Counted from the first letter of the stretch, positions 1 through 6,336 are shown. The stretch: DNA of 8,351 nt from an uncultured Collinsella sp. (GCA_902494815.1 CABUVB010000068.1:1-8351), one strand, 5' to 3'. Notes: generated by a model from the sequence alone, not told the origin. A program made the numbers and translations.

Positions 1-25
1 ATTTGAGACAAGGTGACGTGAAACG

Positions 26-55
26 AAAGGGCGCTGACCTTCTGGTCGCGCCCTT
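26..55 (-). terminator. Terminator-like hairpin after lacC
   Basis: On the plus strand AAGGGCGC (27-34) and GACC (36-39) pair with GGTC (44-47) and GCGCCCTT (48-55). There is one bulged T and a 4-nt TTCT loop. Read on the minus strand, the direction of lacC transcription, the stem is followed by a T-rich but interrupted tail (TTTCGTTTC). It lies about 80 nt past the lacC stop and probably ends the lacA-lacB-lacX-lacC transcript. The interrupted T-tract keeps confidence moderate. Confidence 0.6.
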
Positions 56-102
56 GAAGTTGAACGTCAGATTGTCCAAATGCGGCCCACGCAGCGTCGG
101 TT

Positions 103-132
103 GGTTACGGCGTTCGGTAAAACCGCGTAACC
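103..132 (-). other. Nested hairpin immediately 3' of lacC
   Basis: GGTTACG (103-109) pairs with CGTAACC (126-132), and inside it CGGT (115-118) pairs with ACCG (122-125) around an AAA loop. The element abuts the lacC stop codon and has no T-tract. It is therefore more likely an mRNA 3'-end stabilising structure or a chance fold than a terminator. Confidence 0.3.
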
Positions 133-1068
133 CTAAAGCTCCGTTACTTCAACGCTGTTGTAGACCTCGTCCCAGCGATCCATGACCAGGTGGCCGGTCT
201 TGGGATCCATGGCGTTGAGCTTGCCGCAGGTATTGGCGGTCTTGAGCACCGTGACGTCGTCGGCACCAGCAGCAATCGCATGCGCAAAGCCGGCGATGGT
301 CGAGTCGCCGGAACCCGTCGCGTTCACTGCCGCAATCGCGGGCGTCTTGGCGCGGAACGCACGACCCTCATGGAAGCCCACCGAACCGGCAGCGCCCATC
401 GAAACGACAACCCAGGGAATACCGGCAAAGCGGCCATCGGCGGCAAGCGCCTCGCGCAGGGCATCGACATCATCGGTCGTAAAGGACGTACCCAGCAGGC
501 CGTTAATCTCGGTCAGGTTGGGCTTTACGAGCTCAGGCTTGGCATCGGACTCCAGCGCGGCCTCCAGCGATGCACCCGAGGTGTCGAGCAGCACCTTGGC
601 GCCCGCCTCCTCGGCGATCTTGACGAGCTCGGCATAGTAGCCGGCATCGACACCGCGCGGCAGCGAGCCCGAAAGCGTCACAACGTCTGCCTTCGCTGCA
701 AGCTCGGCAAACTTGGCCGTAAAGGCCTCGAGCTCGGCCGGAGCGATCTGCGGGCCGCTCTCCAAAAGCTCGGTCTGATTACCCTCGTGCAGAATATTCA
801 GGCAAATGCGCGTCTCACCGGCGATGGGCACAAAGTCGTTCTTGACGCCGTCGGCATCCATAAGCTCGGCCATATAGGCACCCATGTGGCCGCCGAGCAG
901 ACCGGTCGCGAGCACATCGTCGCCCAACTGCAGCAACACGCGGCTCACGTTGAGGCCCTTGCCGCCAGCGGTCTTTTCGGGCGTCACACGGTTCACGTCG
1001 TCGATGATCAGCTTGTCGAGCTGATAGCGCGTATCAATCGACGGGTTCATGGTAACGGTCAGAATCAT
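133..1068 (-). CDS. lacC: Tagatose-6-phosphate kinase LacC (PfkB family)
   Basis: A 311-residue cytoplasmic PfkB-family sugar kinase, expected to phosphorylate D-tagatose-6-phosphate to tagatose-1,6-bisphosphate with ATP. The N-terminus has the MNPSID motif (residues 7-12). The first PfkB signature, GGKGLN, is at 35-40; KPN at 182-184; and the second signature, TGSGDS, at 251-256, where Asp255 is the likely catalytic base. The length matches LacC, about 310 residues. An ATG 14 codons further upstream is in frame. I chose the ATG at 1068 because AGGAG lies 6 nt before it and the protein then begins MILTVTMNPS, as in the family. It is the last gene of the lacA-lacB-lacX-lacC cluster, 53 bp after lacX. 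1-Phosphofructokinases are close relatives, so the substrate call rests on the lacA/lacB context. Confidence 0.92.
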   Translation of the reverse strand: MILTVTMNPSIDTRYQLDKLIIDDVNRVTPEKTAGGKGLNVSRVLLQLGDDVLATGLLGGHMGAYMAELMDADGVKNDFVPIAGETRICLNILHEGNQTELLESGPQIAPAELEAFTAKFAELAAKADVVTLSGSLPRGVDAGYYAELVKIAEEAGAKVLLDTSGASLEAALESDAKPELVKPNLTEINGLLGTSFTTDDVDALREALAADGRFAGIPWVVVSMGAAGSVGFHEGRAFRAKTPAIAAVNATGSGDSTIAGFAHAIAAGADDVTVLKTANTCGKLNAMDPKTGHLVMDRWDEVYNSVEVTEL

Positions 1069-1121
1069 GTTGAACTCCTGTTCCGGGGCGGCATAACCCG
1101 CCCCAAACATACGATAACTCG

Positions 1122-2003
1122 TTAAAGGATCTCGATCTCAAAGCCGCGGGTGACGGTCTCCCCCGGCTTGGCCACCAGGCAGCCACGCTTGTGCTCCAGG
1201 ATATCGTCCTCGTCGGAACAGGTGGACAGGCCGCCCCACGGTTCCACGGCCACAAAGTCGCCCTTGGGCTTGCTCCACACAATCAGGTACGGCATATCGG
1301 GGAACGTCAGGCGCACGCCCTTGTCCTCGGTCTTCTTGGTCAGCGTGACCACATGGCTCTCGAGCACATCAAAGATGGTCTCGGCAAAGTCGAAGAGCTC
1401 GTGAGTCAGCGGCAGGTCGTGGCCGACCATCGGGTTTTTGCTGCGATGCTCGACATCAATCAGGCCTGTCGAGGGAACGGCAGTACAGAGCTCAGCGGCC
1501 TCACGCTGCTCAAAACGGAGCTCGTAATCGTCATAGGACTCGCCCTCGTCGAGCGGGCACTTAAAGCCAGGGTGACCGCCCACAAAGAACGGCATGTCCT
1601 CGGTGCCCTCATTGGTCACCTCGTACGACACGGCCACCTTTTCCGAATCAATCGTGTAACGAGCAACGATCTTAAACGGATACGGGTACTGCTCGAGCAA
1701 CTCGGCATGGTCGGCAGAGCTTAGGCTCAGCGCAACCATGTTGTCACTCTGTTCCTCGAGCTTCCACTCCTGTTTGCGCGCAAAGCCGTGGCGGGCGAGC
1801 TTAACCTCGCGGCCGCCCATGGTCATTGCGTGACCGTCGCGAAGGCCGCCGCAAATCGGAAAGCAAATGGGTGCCTGGCCCGACCAGACCGAAGGATCGC
1901 CCTGCCACAGGTACTCGCGACCGTTGGCCGCAATAGAAGTGAACGATCCGCCAGCCGTGCTCAACGCAATGCGGACAGAGCCGTTATCAAGAACAAACTC
2001 CAT
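1122..2003 (-). CDS. lacX: Aldose 1-epimerase, LacX type
   Basis: A 293-residue galactose-mutarotase-fold protein that probably interconverts alpha and beta anomers of a sugar or sugar phosphate in the cytoplasm. The motifs are those of the LacX/YeaD branch of aldose 1-epimerases: FPICGGLRDG at 48-57, RHGFAR at 71-76 (His72), GGHPGFKCP at 142-150 (His144) and VEPWGGLS at 253-260, where Glu254 is the likely general base. An in-frame ATG 11 codons upstream exists, but the ATG at 2003 is preferred: an AAGGGAAGG stretch precedes it and MEFVLDNGSV aligns with the usual beginning of the family. LacX closes the lac operon in some lactococci; here it sits between lacB and lacC. Its in vivo substrate is not settled by sequence. 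The 119 bp upstream, to lacB, shows no convincing promoter or terminator. Confidence 0.88.
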   Translation of the reverse strand: MEFVLDNGSVRIALSTAGGSFTSIAANGREYLWQGDPSVWSGQAPICFPICGGLRDGHAMTMGGREVKLARHGFARKQEWKLEEQSDNMVALSLSSADHAELLEQYPYPFKIVARYTIDSEKVAVSYEVTNEGTEDMPFFVGGHPGFKCPLDEGESYDDYELRFEQREAAELCTAVPSTGLIDVEHRSKNPMVGHDLPLTHELFDFAETIFDVLESHVVTLTKKTEDKGVRLTFPDMPYLIVWSKPKGDFVAVEPWGGLSTCSDEDDILEHKRGCLVAKPGETVTRGFEIEIL

Positions 2004-2122
2004 AGGAGCCTTCCCTTTCTTACGACAGCCCGCCAAGTCAGTGGGGCTGATAGCAAACCGGCCCGCGCCCCATCACAGAAACGCGAGCCGTCAACGGACT
2101 AGTTAATTACGCCGGATACCCG

Positions 2123-2647
2123 CTAATCATGGTATTCTCCGCGGTCCCACTTCTCCAGGAACTCGTCAAAGAAGTGCGGGTCAGCCTGAGCCTCGGCGTC
2201 GGCCTTGTTGCAGGCATCGATCTTGGCGATCAGGGCATCGTGCTCGGGAGTCTTCTCGTAGGGCTCCTCCAGGAAGGCAAGCATGATGTCGGCCATCAGG
2301 AACTCGCCAGTGATCTTGCCGCCAAAGCCCACGATGTTGGCGTTGAGCTCGCGACGGGCATACAGGGCAGAGGTCATGTCGCGAACCAGGGCGCAACGGG
2401 CGCCGGGAACCTTGTTGACGGCGTTGGTGATGCCGATGCCGGTGCCGCACAGGGCCACGCCAAAGTCGGCCTTGCCGCTGGCAACAGCCTCGCCCACGGC
2501 CTTACCGTAGATGGGATAGTGCGTACGGGTGTGGCTGTAGGTGCCGCAGTCGAGCACCTTGTAGCCAGCCTGCTCCAGGCGGTCGGCCAGATAGATCTTC
2601 TCGTCCGTAACGATATGGTCGCAACCGATTGCGATGGTCTTCTTCAT
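2123..2647 (-). CDS. lacB: Galactose-6-phosphate isomerase subunit LacB
   Basis: A 174-residue cytoplasmic RpiB/LacAB-family subunit that, with LacA, converts D-galactose-6-phosphate to D-tagatose-6-phosphate. Visible hallmarks are GCDH at 8-11, DCGTYSHTRTHYP at 33-45, LCGTGIGI at 66-73 with the expected active-site Cys67, NAVNKVPGARCALVRDM at 75-91, and NANIVGFGGKITG at 102-114. The C-terminal FFDEFLEKWDRGEYHD matches LacB as I know it from streptococci and lactococci, and length is normal (about 171). This separates it from ribose-5-phosphate isomerase B. AAAGGA lies 8 nt before the ATG. It follows lacA by 63 bp and is presumably co-transcribed. Confidence 0.96.
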   Translation of the reverse strand: MKKTIAIGCDHIVTDEKIYLADRLEQAGYKVLDCGTYSHTRTHYPIYGKAVGEAVASGKADFGVALCGTGIGITNAVNKVPGARCALVRDMTSALYARRELNANIVGFGGKITGEFLMADIMLAFLEEPYEKTPEHDALIAKIDACNKADAEAQADPHFFDEFLEKWDRGEYHD

Positions 2648-2710
2648 CAGAACGTCCTTTCGTCTGAATTCACAAGTTGAGGTAGAAGTTCGAGTTCTCG
2701 GTGGCTCTCG

Positions 2711-3139
2711 TTAGGCCATCTTATTGAGCATGTCGACACGGATCTGGTGACGGCCGCCGGCGTACTGGGCGCGCAGGAACTCGCGGGCGATCTTCTTGGC
2801 GACCTCGGTGCCCACAACGCCCGGGCCCATGGTGACCATGCGCGAACCGTTGTGCTCGCGGGTCATGTAGGCGGAACGCTCGTCGGAAATGTTGGCAACG
2901 ACCATGCCCTTGATCTTGACGGCGGCCATATAGGAGCCGACGCCGTACTTATCGAATGCGAAGCCCTGGGAATCCTTGTGCTCCAGCAGGTCCTTGGCAA
3001 CGGCGGTCGCGGAATCGACAAAGTCCGCGGCAGGGGTCTCGGAATAGTCGACGACCTCGTGACCGTCGGCGATGAGCATCTCCTTGATGGACTCCTTCAT
3101 CGACATACCGTCGGCATCGGAAGCGATTACAACCCTCAT
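2711..3139 (-). CDS. lacA: Galactose-6-phosphate isomerase subunit LacA
   Basis: A 142-residue partner of LacB; the two form a heteromultimeric isomerase of the tagatose-6-phosphate pathway. Family hallmarks are KIKGMVVANISDERSAYMTREHN at about 75-97 (the conserved ISDERSAYMTR core is unmistakable) and the C-terminal GGRHQIRVDMLNKMA. As in other LacA proteins, the CGTG active-site loop of LacB is absent; YGVGS occupies the equivalent place, so the catalytic cysteine must come from LacB. The ATG has a near-perfect Shine-Dalgarno (AAGGAGG, 5 nt spacing), the best in the window, as suits the first gene of an operon. The upstream region carries candidate operators but none of the LacI-type sites found near lacE. 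Confidence 0.96.
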   Translation of the reverse strand: MRVVIASDADGMSMKESIKEMLIADGHEVVDYSETPAADFVDSATAVAKDLLEHKDSQGFAFDKYGVGSYMAAVKIKGMVVANISDERSAYMTREHNGSRMVTMGPGVVGTEVAKKIAREFLRAQYAGGRHQIRVDMLNKMA

Positions 3140-3289
3140 GACATCCTCCTTGAGAGATACGCAGGTGCGTAGTTTCTGTTTGGAAGTGTTGAATCGCGTT
3201 CAGGTCCGGGCATCTGAATGTGCGGTTCTTCACTGTTCATGTTTATTTGAACACATTCGAACAGTAACTGCAACAACTATTTGTTTATC

Positions 3290-3309
3290 TTTGTTCTTTT
3301 TTGAACAAA
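3290..3309. promoter_or_regulatory. Palindromic operator candidate upstream of lacA
   Basis: A perfect 20-bp inverted repeat, TTTGTTC-N6-GAACAAA, whose spacer is all T on the plus strand. It lies 150-170 bp upstream of the lacA start. Twelve bases of it (CAAAAAAGAACA, read on the minus strand) recur upstream of lacF at 5136-5147. It differs from the CG-centred sites next to lacE, so a different regulator is likely. A DeoR- or GntR-type factor is possible but is not visible in the window. Confidence 0.5.
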
Positions 3310-3381
3310 TACCGTTTACGGATGATTGCTGACCGTTTGGATTCAGGGAATGCCCGGCTTGTCACGTATTCAACAAACAAA

Positions 3382-3414
3382 AAGGGCGGCCGAGAACGTG
3401 TCTCGGCCGCCCTT
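3382..3414 (-). terminator. Strong intrinsic terminator of the membrane-protein gene
   Basis: A perfect 14-bp stem (AAGGGCGGCCGAGA at 3382-3395 pairing with 3401-3414) encloses a 5-nt loop. On the minus strand it is followed by TTTGTTTGTT, continuing the T-run that ends the stem. No T-tract follows on the plus strand, so it acts leftward. It lies 35 nt past the stop of the gene ending at 3449 and insulates lacA from that gene. Confidence 0.9.
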
Positions 3415-3448
3415 CGGCGGTATTCCCCGGTATATACAGCTGTTTTAG

Positions 3449-4480
3449 CTACTCGGACTGCCCACCCTTTTTGGCGTGCTTGGACGGAGCGCTCAGAAAG
3501 CGGTCCGTCAAATAGTTCGCGGGACCGGAGATATCAATCCCCAGCAGTACGTGTCCCAGCCACAGGAACGCCACGAGCACCAGCAGCGGGATAACGCACG
3601 AAGTCACGATCATCACGATGACGCCTTCAATCAAATCGGTCACCTGCCGCACGATCTCATCGGTCATCTGCTTGGCGCCGCTGGTCACCGACGTAACAAG
3701 GCTCGATGCCCCATCAGTCAACTGCTCGAGCACGTTTTTGGACTCCGTGGTCTCGGATTTTTTCTTGTTCGATTTTGAGCTGGTCTCGGCTGACTTGTCC
3801 GTGGTGTCGGCCGCATCCGCAGCGTCCGCAGCCTTTTGCTCAGCTTGCTCAATACTTACGCGATACGTTTCATCGACCTTCTGCGACACCCATACGCTCG
3901 CGGGCACGAGCGCCATGCCGATCACGGCAACCACCAGCACGCGCGTCGCCACACGGCGCAGGACAGCGCTCGTGCTCCAGCGCCCGTGAATGCCGAGCGA
4001 CACCGCAAAGAGCACCAACGCAAACGGGATTAAGATGCCCAGGCCAACCGACCACAAAATAGTTAGCAGGTATTTCTCTAGGTAGAGCACGGCAAGCACG
4101 ATGCCCAGGTTACCCGAAAGCTGCGCGAGCTGCTCGGCAACCGGCGTTCCCGTATCACCAGGCAGCGCGGTAATGCCCGCAGACAGCGCCACGCACGAGG
4201 TCGTGAGTGCCAAAACGTTGCCCTTCTTTTGATCGATAACCTCGATGGTGGAGTCCCAAGTCTTGGTATCGGCGAAATGCGGACGAGCTACAAAGCCCGA
4301 CAGCAGCGCCAGCACCACGAGCGCAACGATAAAGCCAATCTGCAGCTTTTTGTTTGCGCACACGACATCGGACAGGCTGGGCTGCAGCTCGGTTACCGTC
4401 GTGTGCTCGGTTATCTGGACAGGACGCCCATGAGCCATCTCGTGCGCGCCTCTTTTTTGTATTGACCCGTTATCCGGCAT
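3449..4480 (-). CDS. Multi-pass membrane protein of unknown function
   Basis: A 343-residue integral membrane protein that I cannot assign to a characterised family. Hydrophobic segments are at about 47-65, 125-145, 147-165, 178-198 and 285-314. A conserved-looking stretch, SAGITALPGDTGTPVAEQLA (100-119), precedes the second segment and resembles one in uncharacterised membrane proteins of gut Firmicutes (recollection, not a search). Between the last two segments is a charged, low-complexity region (about 203-255) rich in Ala, Asp, Lys, Ser and Glu, likely an extended or coiled extramembrane stalk, followed by an amphipathic part (256-284). The C-terminus is basic (KHAKKGG). No signal peptide precedes the first segment. 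GAGGAGG lies 7 nt before the ATG at 4480. It has a candidate promoter and its own terminator, so it appears independent of the lac genes on both sides. Confidence 0.8.
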   Translation of the reverse strand: MPDNGSIQKRGAHEMAHGRPVQITEHTTVTELQPSLSDVVCANKKLQIGFIVALVVLALLSGFVARPHFADTKTWDSTIEVIDQKKGNVLALTTSCVALSAGITALPGDTGTPVAEQLAQLSGNLGIVLAVLYLEKYLLTILWSVGLGILIPFALVLFAVSLGIHGRWSTSAVLRRVATRVLVVAVIGMALVPASVWVSQKVDETYRVSIEQAEQKAADAADAADTTDKSAETSSKSNKKKSETTESKNVLEQLTDGASSLVTSVTSGAKQMTDEIVRQVTDLIEGVIVMIVTSCVIPLLVLVAFLWLGHVLLGIDISGPANYLTDRFLSAPSKHAKKGGQSE

Positions 4481-4518
4481 TTGGATACCTCCTCAGTCCG
4501 GCGTTTAATGCGAAAGGA

Positions 4519-4524
4519 AGTATA
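4519..4524 (-). promoter_or_regulatory. Candidate -10 box for the membrane-protein gene
   Basis: TATACT on the minus strand matches the sigma-70 -10 consensus at 5 of 6 positions and would place the transcript start about 30 nt before the ATG at 4480. No good -35 is seen at 16-18 bp spacing, so the call is tentative. Confidence 0.35.
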
Positions 4525-4567
4525 CCCACCGAGCAAAAATCGAACGGGAGGACGAACGGAGCGCACC

Positions 4568-4614
4568 AAGACTGTCCCCAATGACTAGTCGTTTAAGAAC
4601 GTCCCCAATGACTA
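4568..4614 (-). repeat. Two tandem 20-bp units containing TAGTCATTGGGGAC
   Basis: On the minus strand TAGTCATTGGGGACGTTCTT (4614-4595) and TAGTCATTGGGGACAGTCTT (4587-4568) are 18/20 identical, with a 27-bp period. The first 14 bases are identical in both. The units sit between the membrane-protein gene and the lacF terminator. The GGGGAC core resembles short intergenic repeats I associate with REP/RAYT-type elements in many bacteria; that link is inference. No transposase is nearby. Confidence 0.7.
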
Positions 4615-4645
4615 TCTCGGGATGAGTTGCGGGGAGGAGGACAGA

Positions 4646-4679
4646 AAAAGCCCTGCCGCGGGTTTGCGGCAGGACTTTT
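4646..4679 (-). terminator. Intrinsic terminator of lacF
   Basis: A 14-bp stem with one non-Watson-Crick pair (4646-4659 against 4666-4679) closes a 6-nt loop. On the minus strand the stem ends in TTTTTCTGT, giving a U-tract. It begins 28 nt past the lacF stop, so lacF transcription ends before the next gene. Confidence 0.85.
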
Positions 4680-4706
4680 GGAAGGGAACTTGGTTGTGAG
4701 GGCTCG

Positions 4707-5045
4707 TTAGGCGAGCTTGGCCTCGAGCTCGGCGATGCGCTTGTAGGCATCGATGGTAAAGCGGGCCTGCTTCTCCAGGATCATAGTGGTCATGAGAGTG
4801 TCCTGAGCGTGAGCCATGATGAAGGTCATCTCCATCTCGCCACCGCCGGCCTCCTGCGAAAGCAGCTTGGTCTGCGTGTCGTGGGCACCGATGAGCGCAT
4901 CGCTGGCATCCTTGTGCAGCTGCTCGGCCTTCTCAAAGTCACCCTCGCGAGCAGCATCGAGCGCTGCAAGCAGATCGGTCTGGGCGTCACCTGCGTATGC
5001 GACGATCTCGAATCCAACCATCGAGATTTCTTCTTTGGTTGCCAT
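4707..5045 (-). CDS. lacF: PTS lactose-specific EIIA component LacF
   Basis: A 112-residue cytoplasmic EIIA of the lactose/cellobiose PTS family. It carries phosphate from HPr to the IIB domain of LacE. The all-helical trimeric fold is implied by MVGFEIVAYAGDAQTDLLAALDAA near the start and by the IMAHAQDTLMT motif. There His79 is the likely phosphorylated residue (His78 in staphylococcal EIIA(Lac)) and Asp82 the likely metal ligand at the trimer centre. Canonical members read HAQDHLMT; here the second histidine is Thr83. Length is slightly above the usual 103-105. AAAGGA lies about 9 nt before the ATG. Its partner lacE is on the opposite strand 1.6 kb away, and lacF has its own terminator, so the two PTS parts are transcribed separately. 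An alternative substrate such as cellobiose is unlikely given the lacAB context. Confidence 0.94.
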   Translation of the reverse strand: MATKEEISMVGFEIVAYAGDAQTDLLAALDAAREGDFEKAEQLHKDASDALIGAHDTQTKLLSQEAGGGEMEMTFIMAHAQDTLMTTMILEKQARFTIDAYKRIAELEAKLA

Positions 5046-5129
5046 GTTGCGTTCCTTTCACATATGAACCAATGGAGAGCATCGCGTCCGGGCATACGCG
5101 CTGCGTTGTGTATGACAGAAACAATAACA

Positions 5130-5147
5130 TTCAAACAAAAAAGAACA
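5130..5147. promoter_or_regulatory. Operator candidate upstream of lacF
   Basis: TTCAAACAAAAAAGAACA shares its last 12 bases (CAAAAAAGAACA) with the palindrome upstream of lacA, read on that site's minus strand; over 18 positions 14 agree. Here the palindrome is degenerate on one side. It lies 85-102 bp before the lacF start, consistent with co-regulation of lacF and lacA. Confidence 0.45.
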
Positions 5148-5169
5148 GCGCAAAACGTAATTTCGAGCT

Positions 5170-5217
5170 ATGAACGGTCACTTTTCGACCGTGAACGGTT
5201 TTTAAACCAATTTAAAC
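5170..5217. repeat. Short repeated motifs in the lacF upstream region
   Basis: ATGAACGGT (5170-5178) and GTGAACGGT (5191-5199) are direct repeats 21 bp apart. CGGTC (5175-5179) pairs with GACCG (5187-5191) as an inverted repeat. TTTAAAC occurs at 5201 and 5211, 10 bp apart. The 9-mer GTGAACGGT recurs on the minus strand at 6377-6385, and GTAAACGGT on the minus strand at 3311-3319, both in other intergenic regions. The spacing of one or two helical turns suggests protein binding. Confidence 0.4.
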
Positions 5218-5259
5218 AATATCGAACACAATTAGCGGAAACCCAAACAGACCCGCGCC

Positions 5260-6264
5260 CTAGCGTACATCGCGCACCGTATCGCCCTCGACGAGCACGC
5301 CCGGAAACAGCATGTGCTCCACACCGGGTTCAACGCCCTCGGCGCCGGCAATCTTGTCAACCGCCCACATGCCGACGCGCTTGTTGTCAAAGCGCACCGT
5401 GGTCAAGCGACAATCGGGCACGATATCGCCCAGGCTGTCGTCAACACCCGCCACGCTCACGTCCTCGGGCACGCGCTTTCCGCGCGACTCGAGTCCGCGA
5501 ATGCAGCCGTAGGCCATGGCGTCGTTGGAGGCATAGATGGCAGTACAGGTCGGATCATCCGCCAGGGCCTGACCTGCGGCATATCCGCTCTGCGCCGTCC
5601 AGTCGCCACGCACGAGCTGCGGGGGCTCAATGCCATGCGCACGCAATGTCTCACGCCAGCCTTCCTCGCGCCGCATGCCCGAAAGCGAGCGCTCGGGACA
5701 CGAGATAAAGTGCACAGTCTTGTGTCCCTGCCCCAGCAAATACTCGACCACCTGGCGCGAACAATCGAACTGGTCGTTATCGACCGTTGAACAGAGCGGG
5801 TGCTCCAACATCGTAACGAGCACCGTCTGCATGCCGGGCAGCGGCTCGAAGGTTCCAAAGTCCGCCGGCATGCGGTTCATAATCACAACCATGCCATCCA
5901 CCGGCAGTGCGCTCATGCGCGACGATGCGCTCTCGAGGGTATACGGATGCCCGTCTACTTTAGTGAGGGTGATGGCATAGCCGTGCTTATCGGCGGCGGC
6001 GGCAAAGCCCTCCATACGGTCGAGGTTGCCGGTGCCGGTAATGTTGAACATGGCGACGCCGACGGTCTTAAACTTGCCACGGCGCAACGATCGACCGGCA
6101 AAATTGGGGCGATACCCCAGCTCGCGCATGGCGGCACGCACGCGTTCCTTGGTCTCGGGGCGCACGCTGGGCGAATCGTGCACCGTACGCGAGACTGTCT
6201 GCTCCGAGACGCCCGCGAGGCGCGCTACGTCTTTGACGGATACCGATTTTTTAACAGCGGCCAT
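5260..6264 (-). CDS. LacI-family transcriptional regulator
   Basis: A 334-residue LacI/GalR-type regulator, expected to bind operators as a dimer or tetramer and release them on binding a sugar or sugar phosphate. The N-terminal helix-turn-helix is VKDVARLAGVSEQTVSRTV (10-28), with recognition helix about 20-28 (Glu21, Gln22, Arg26 in the specificity positions). A hinge region RSLRRGKFKTVGV follows at about 58-70, then a periplasmic-binding-protein-like sensor domain, including SNDAMAYGCIRGLESRG and VAGVDDS typical of the family. The ATG at 6264 puts the HTH where expected; its ribosome site is weak (AGAAAGAT). It is divergent from lacE, with three matching CG-centred operator-like sites between them, one inside its own leader. 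This points to control of lacE and of itself. The effector cannot be read from sequence, and whether it represses or activates is unknown. Confidence 0.92.
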   Translation of the reverse strand: MAAVKKSVSVKDVARLAGVSEQTVSRTVHDSPSVRPETKERVRAAMRELGYRPNFAGRSLRRGKFKTVGVAMFNITGTGNLDRMEGFAAAADKHGYAITLTKVDGHPYTLESASSRMSALPVDGMVVIMNRMPADFGTFEPLPGMQTVLVTMLEHPLCSTVDNDQFDCSRQVVEYLLGQGHKTVHFISCPERSLSGMRREEGWRETLRAHGIEPPQLVRGDWTAQSGYAAGQALADDPTCTAIYASNDAMAYGCIRGLESRGKRVPEDVSVAGVDDSLGDIVPDCRLTTVRFDNKRVGMWAVDKIAGAEGVEPGVEHMLFPGVLVEGDTVRDVR

Positions 6265-6278
6265 AGGTCGATCTTTCT

Positions 6279-6295
6279 ATGTCAACGATGCCATT
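6279..6295 (+). promoter_or_regulatory. LacI-type operator site A, in the regulator leader
   Basis: ATGTCAACGATGCCATT agrees with site B at 15 of 17 positions and with inverted site C at 14 of 17. The centre is CG, as usual for LacI-family operators. It sits 15 bp upstream of the regulator's start codon, inside its presumed 5' leader, and so would suit autoregulation. Confidence 0.5.
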
Positions 6296-6330
6296 GGTGG
6301 CACCTTGCGCAGTCAAATGAAACGTCTTCA

Positions 6331-6336
6331 AGTATA
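6331..6336 (-). promoter_or_regulatory. Candidate -10 box of the LacI-family regulator
   Basis: TATACT on the minus strand, 5 of 6 to consensus, would give a leader of about 60 nt containing operator site A. No clear -35 is seen at the right spacing. The same hexamer is the -10 candidate for the membrane-protein gene. Confidence 0.35.

Larger units (their letters stand above)
3140..3448 (-). promoter_or_regulatory. Upstream regulatory region of lacA
   Basis: This 309-bp gene-free stretch contains, from the lacA side, an unremarkable leader (3140-3233), an AT-rich block with repeated GAAC/GTTC motifs (3234-3310), and the terminator of the membrane-protein gene (3382-3414). TGTTCA (3234-3239) and TGAACA (3248-3253) form an inverted repeat. 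GAACA recurs at 3249 and 3259, 10 bp apart, and TTTGTT recurs at 3280 and 3290, also 10 bp apart. The lacA promoter must lie here, but I could not pick a convincing -35/-10 pair on the minus strand. Confidence 0.55.

Noticed and set aside
3..185. A short plus-strand open frame at the left edge
   Set aside because: It overlaps the lacC terminator hairpins and the lacC 3' end, and its product has no recognisable features.
1069..1110. An upstream ATG extending lacC by 14 residues
   Set aside because: The extension is not part of the family, and AGGAG is correctly placed for the ATG at 1068 instead.
190..1125. A 311-codon plus-strand open frame opposite lacC
   Set aside because: Arg/Gly/His-rich antisense shadow with no plausible ribosome site; lacC motifs on the other strand are clear.
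2004..2036. An upstream ATG extending lacX by 11 residues
   Set aside because: The extra residues include the ribosome-binding region (Lys/Gly-rich when translated), and the family starts at the ATG at 2003.
2042..2072. TGGGGC...GCCCCA inverted repeat between lacX and lacB as a terminator
   Set aside because: Only 6-bp arms with a 19-nt spacer and no T-tract on either strand; probably chance.
2123..2647. Ribose-5-phosphate isomerase B instead of LacB
   Set aside because: The C-terminal FFDEFLEKWDRGEYHD and the adjacent LacA partner are specific to galactose-6-phosphate isomerase.
4809..5708. A 299-codon plus-strand open frame spanning lacF, its upstream region and part of the regulator gene
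   Set aside because: It is antisense to two well-supported genes and becomes an Arg/Pro/Ala-rich low-complexity string; no family resemblance.
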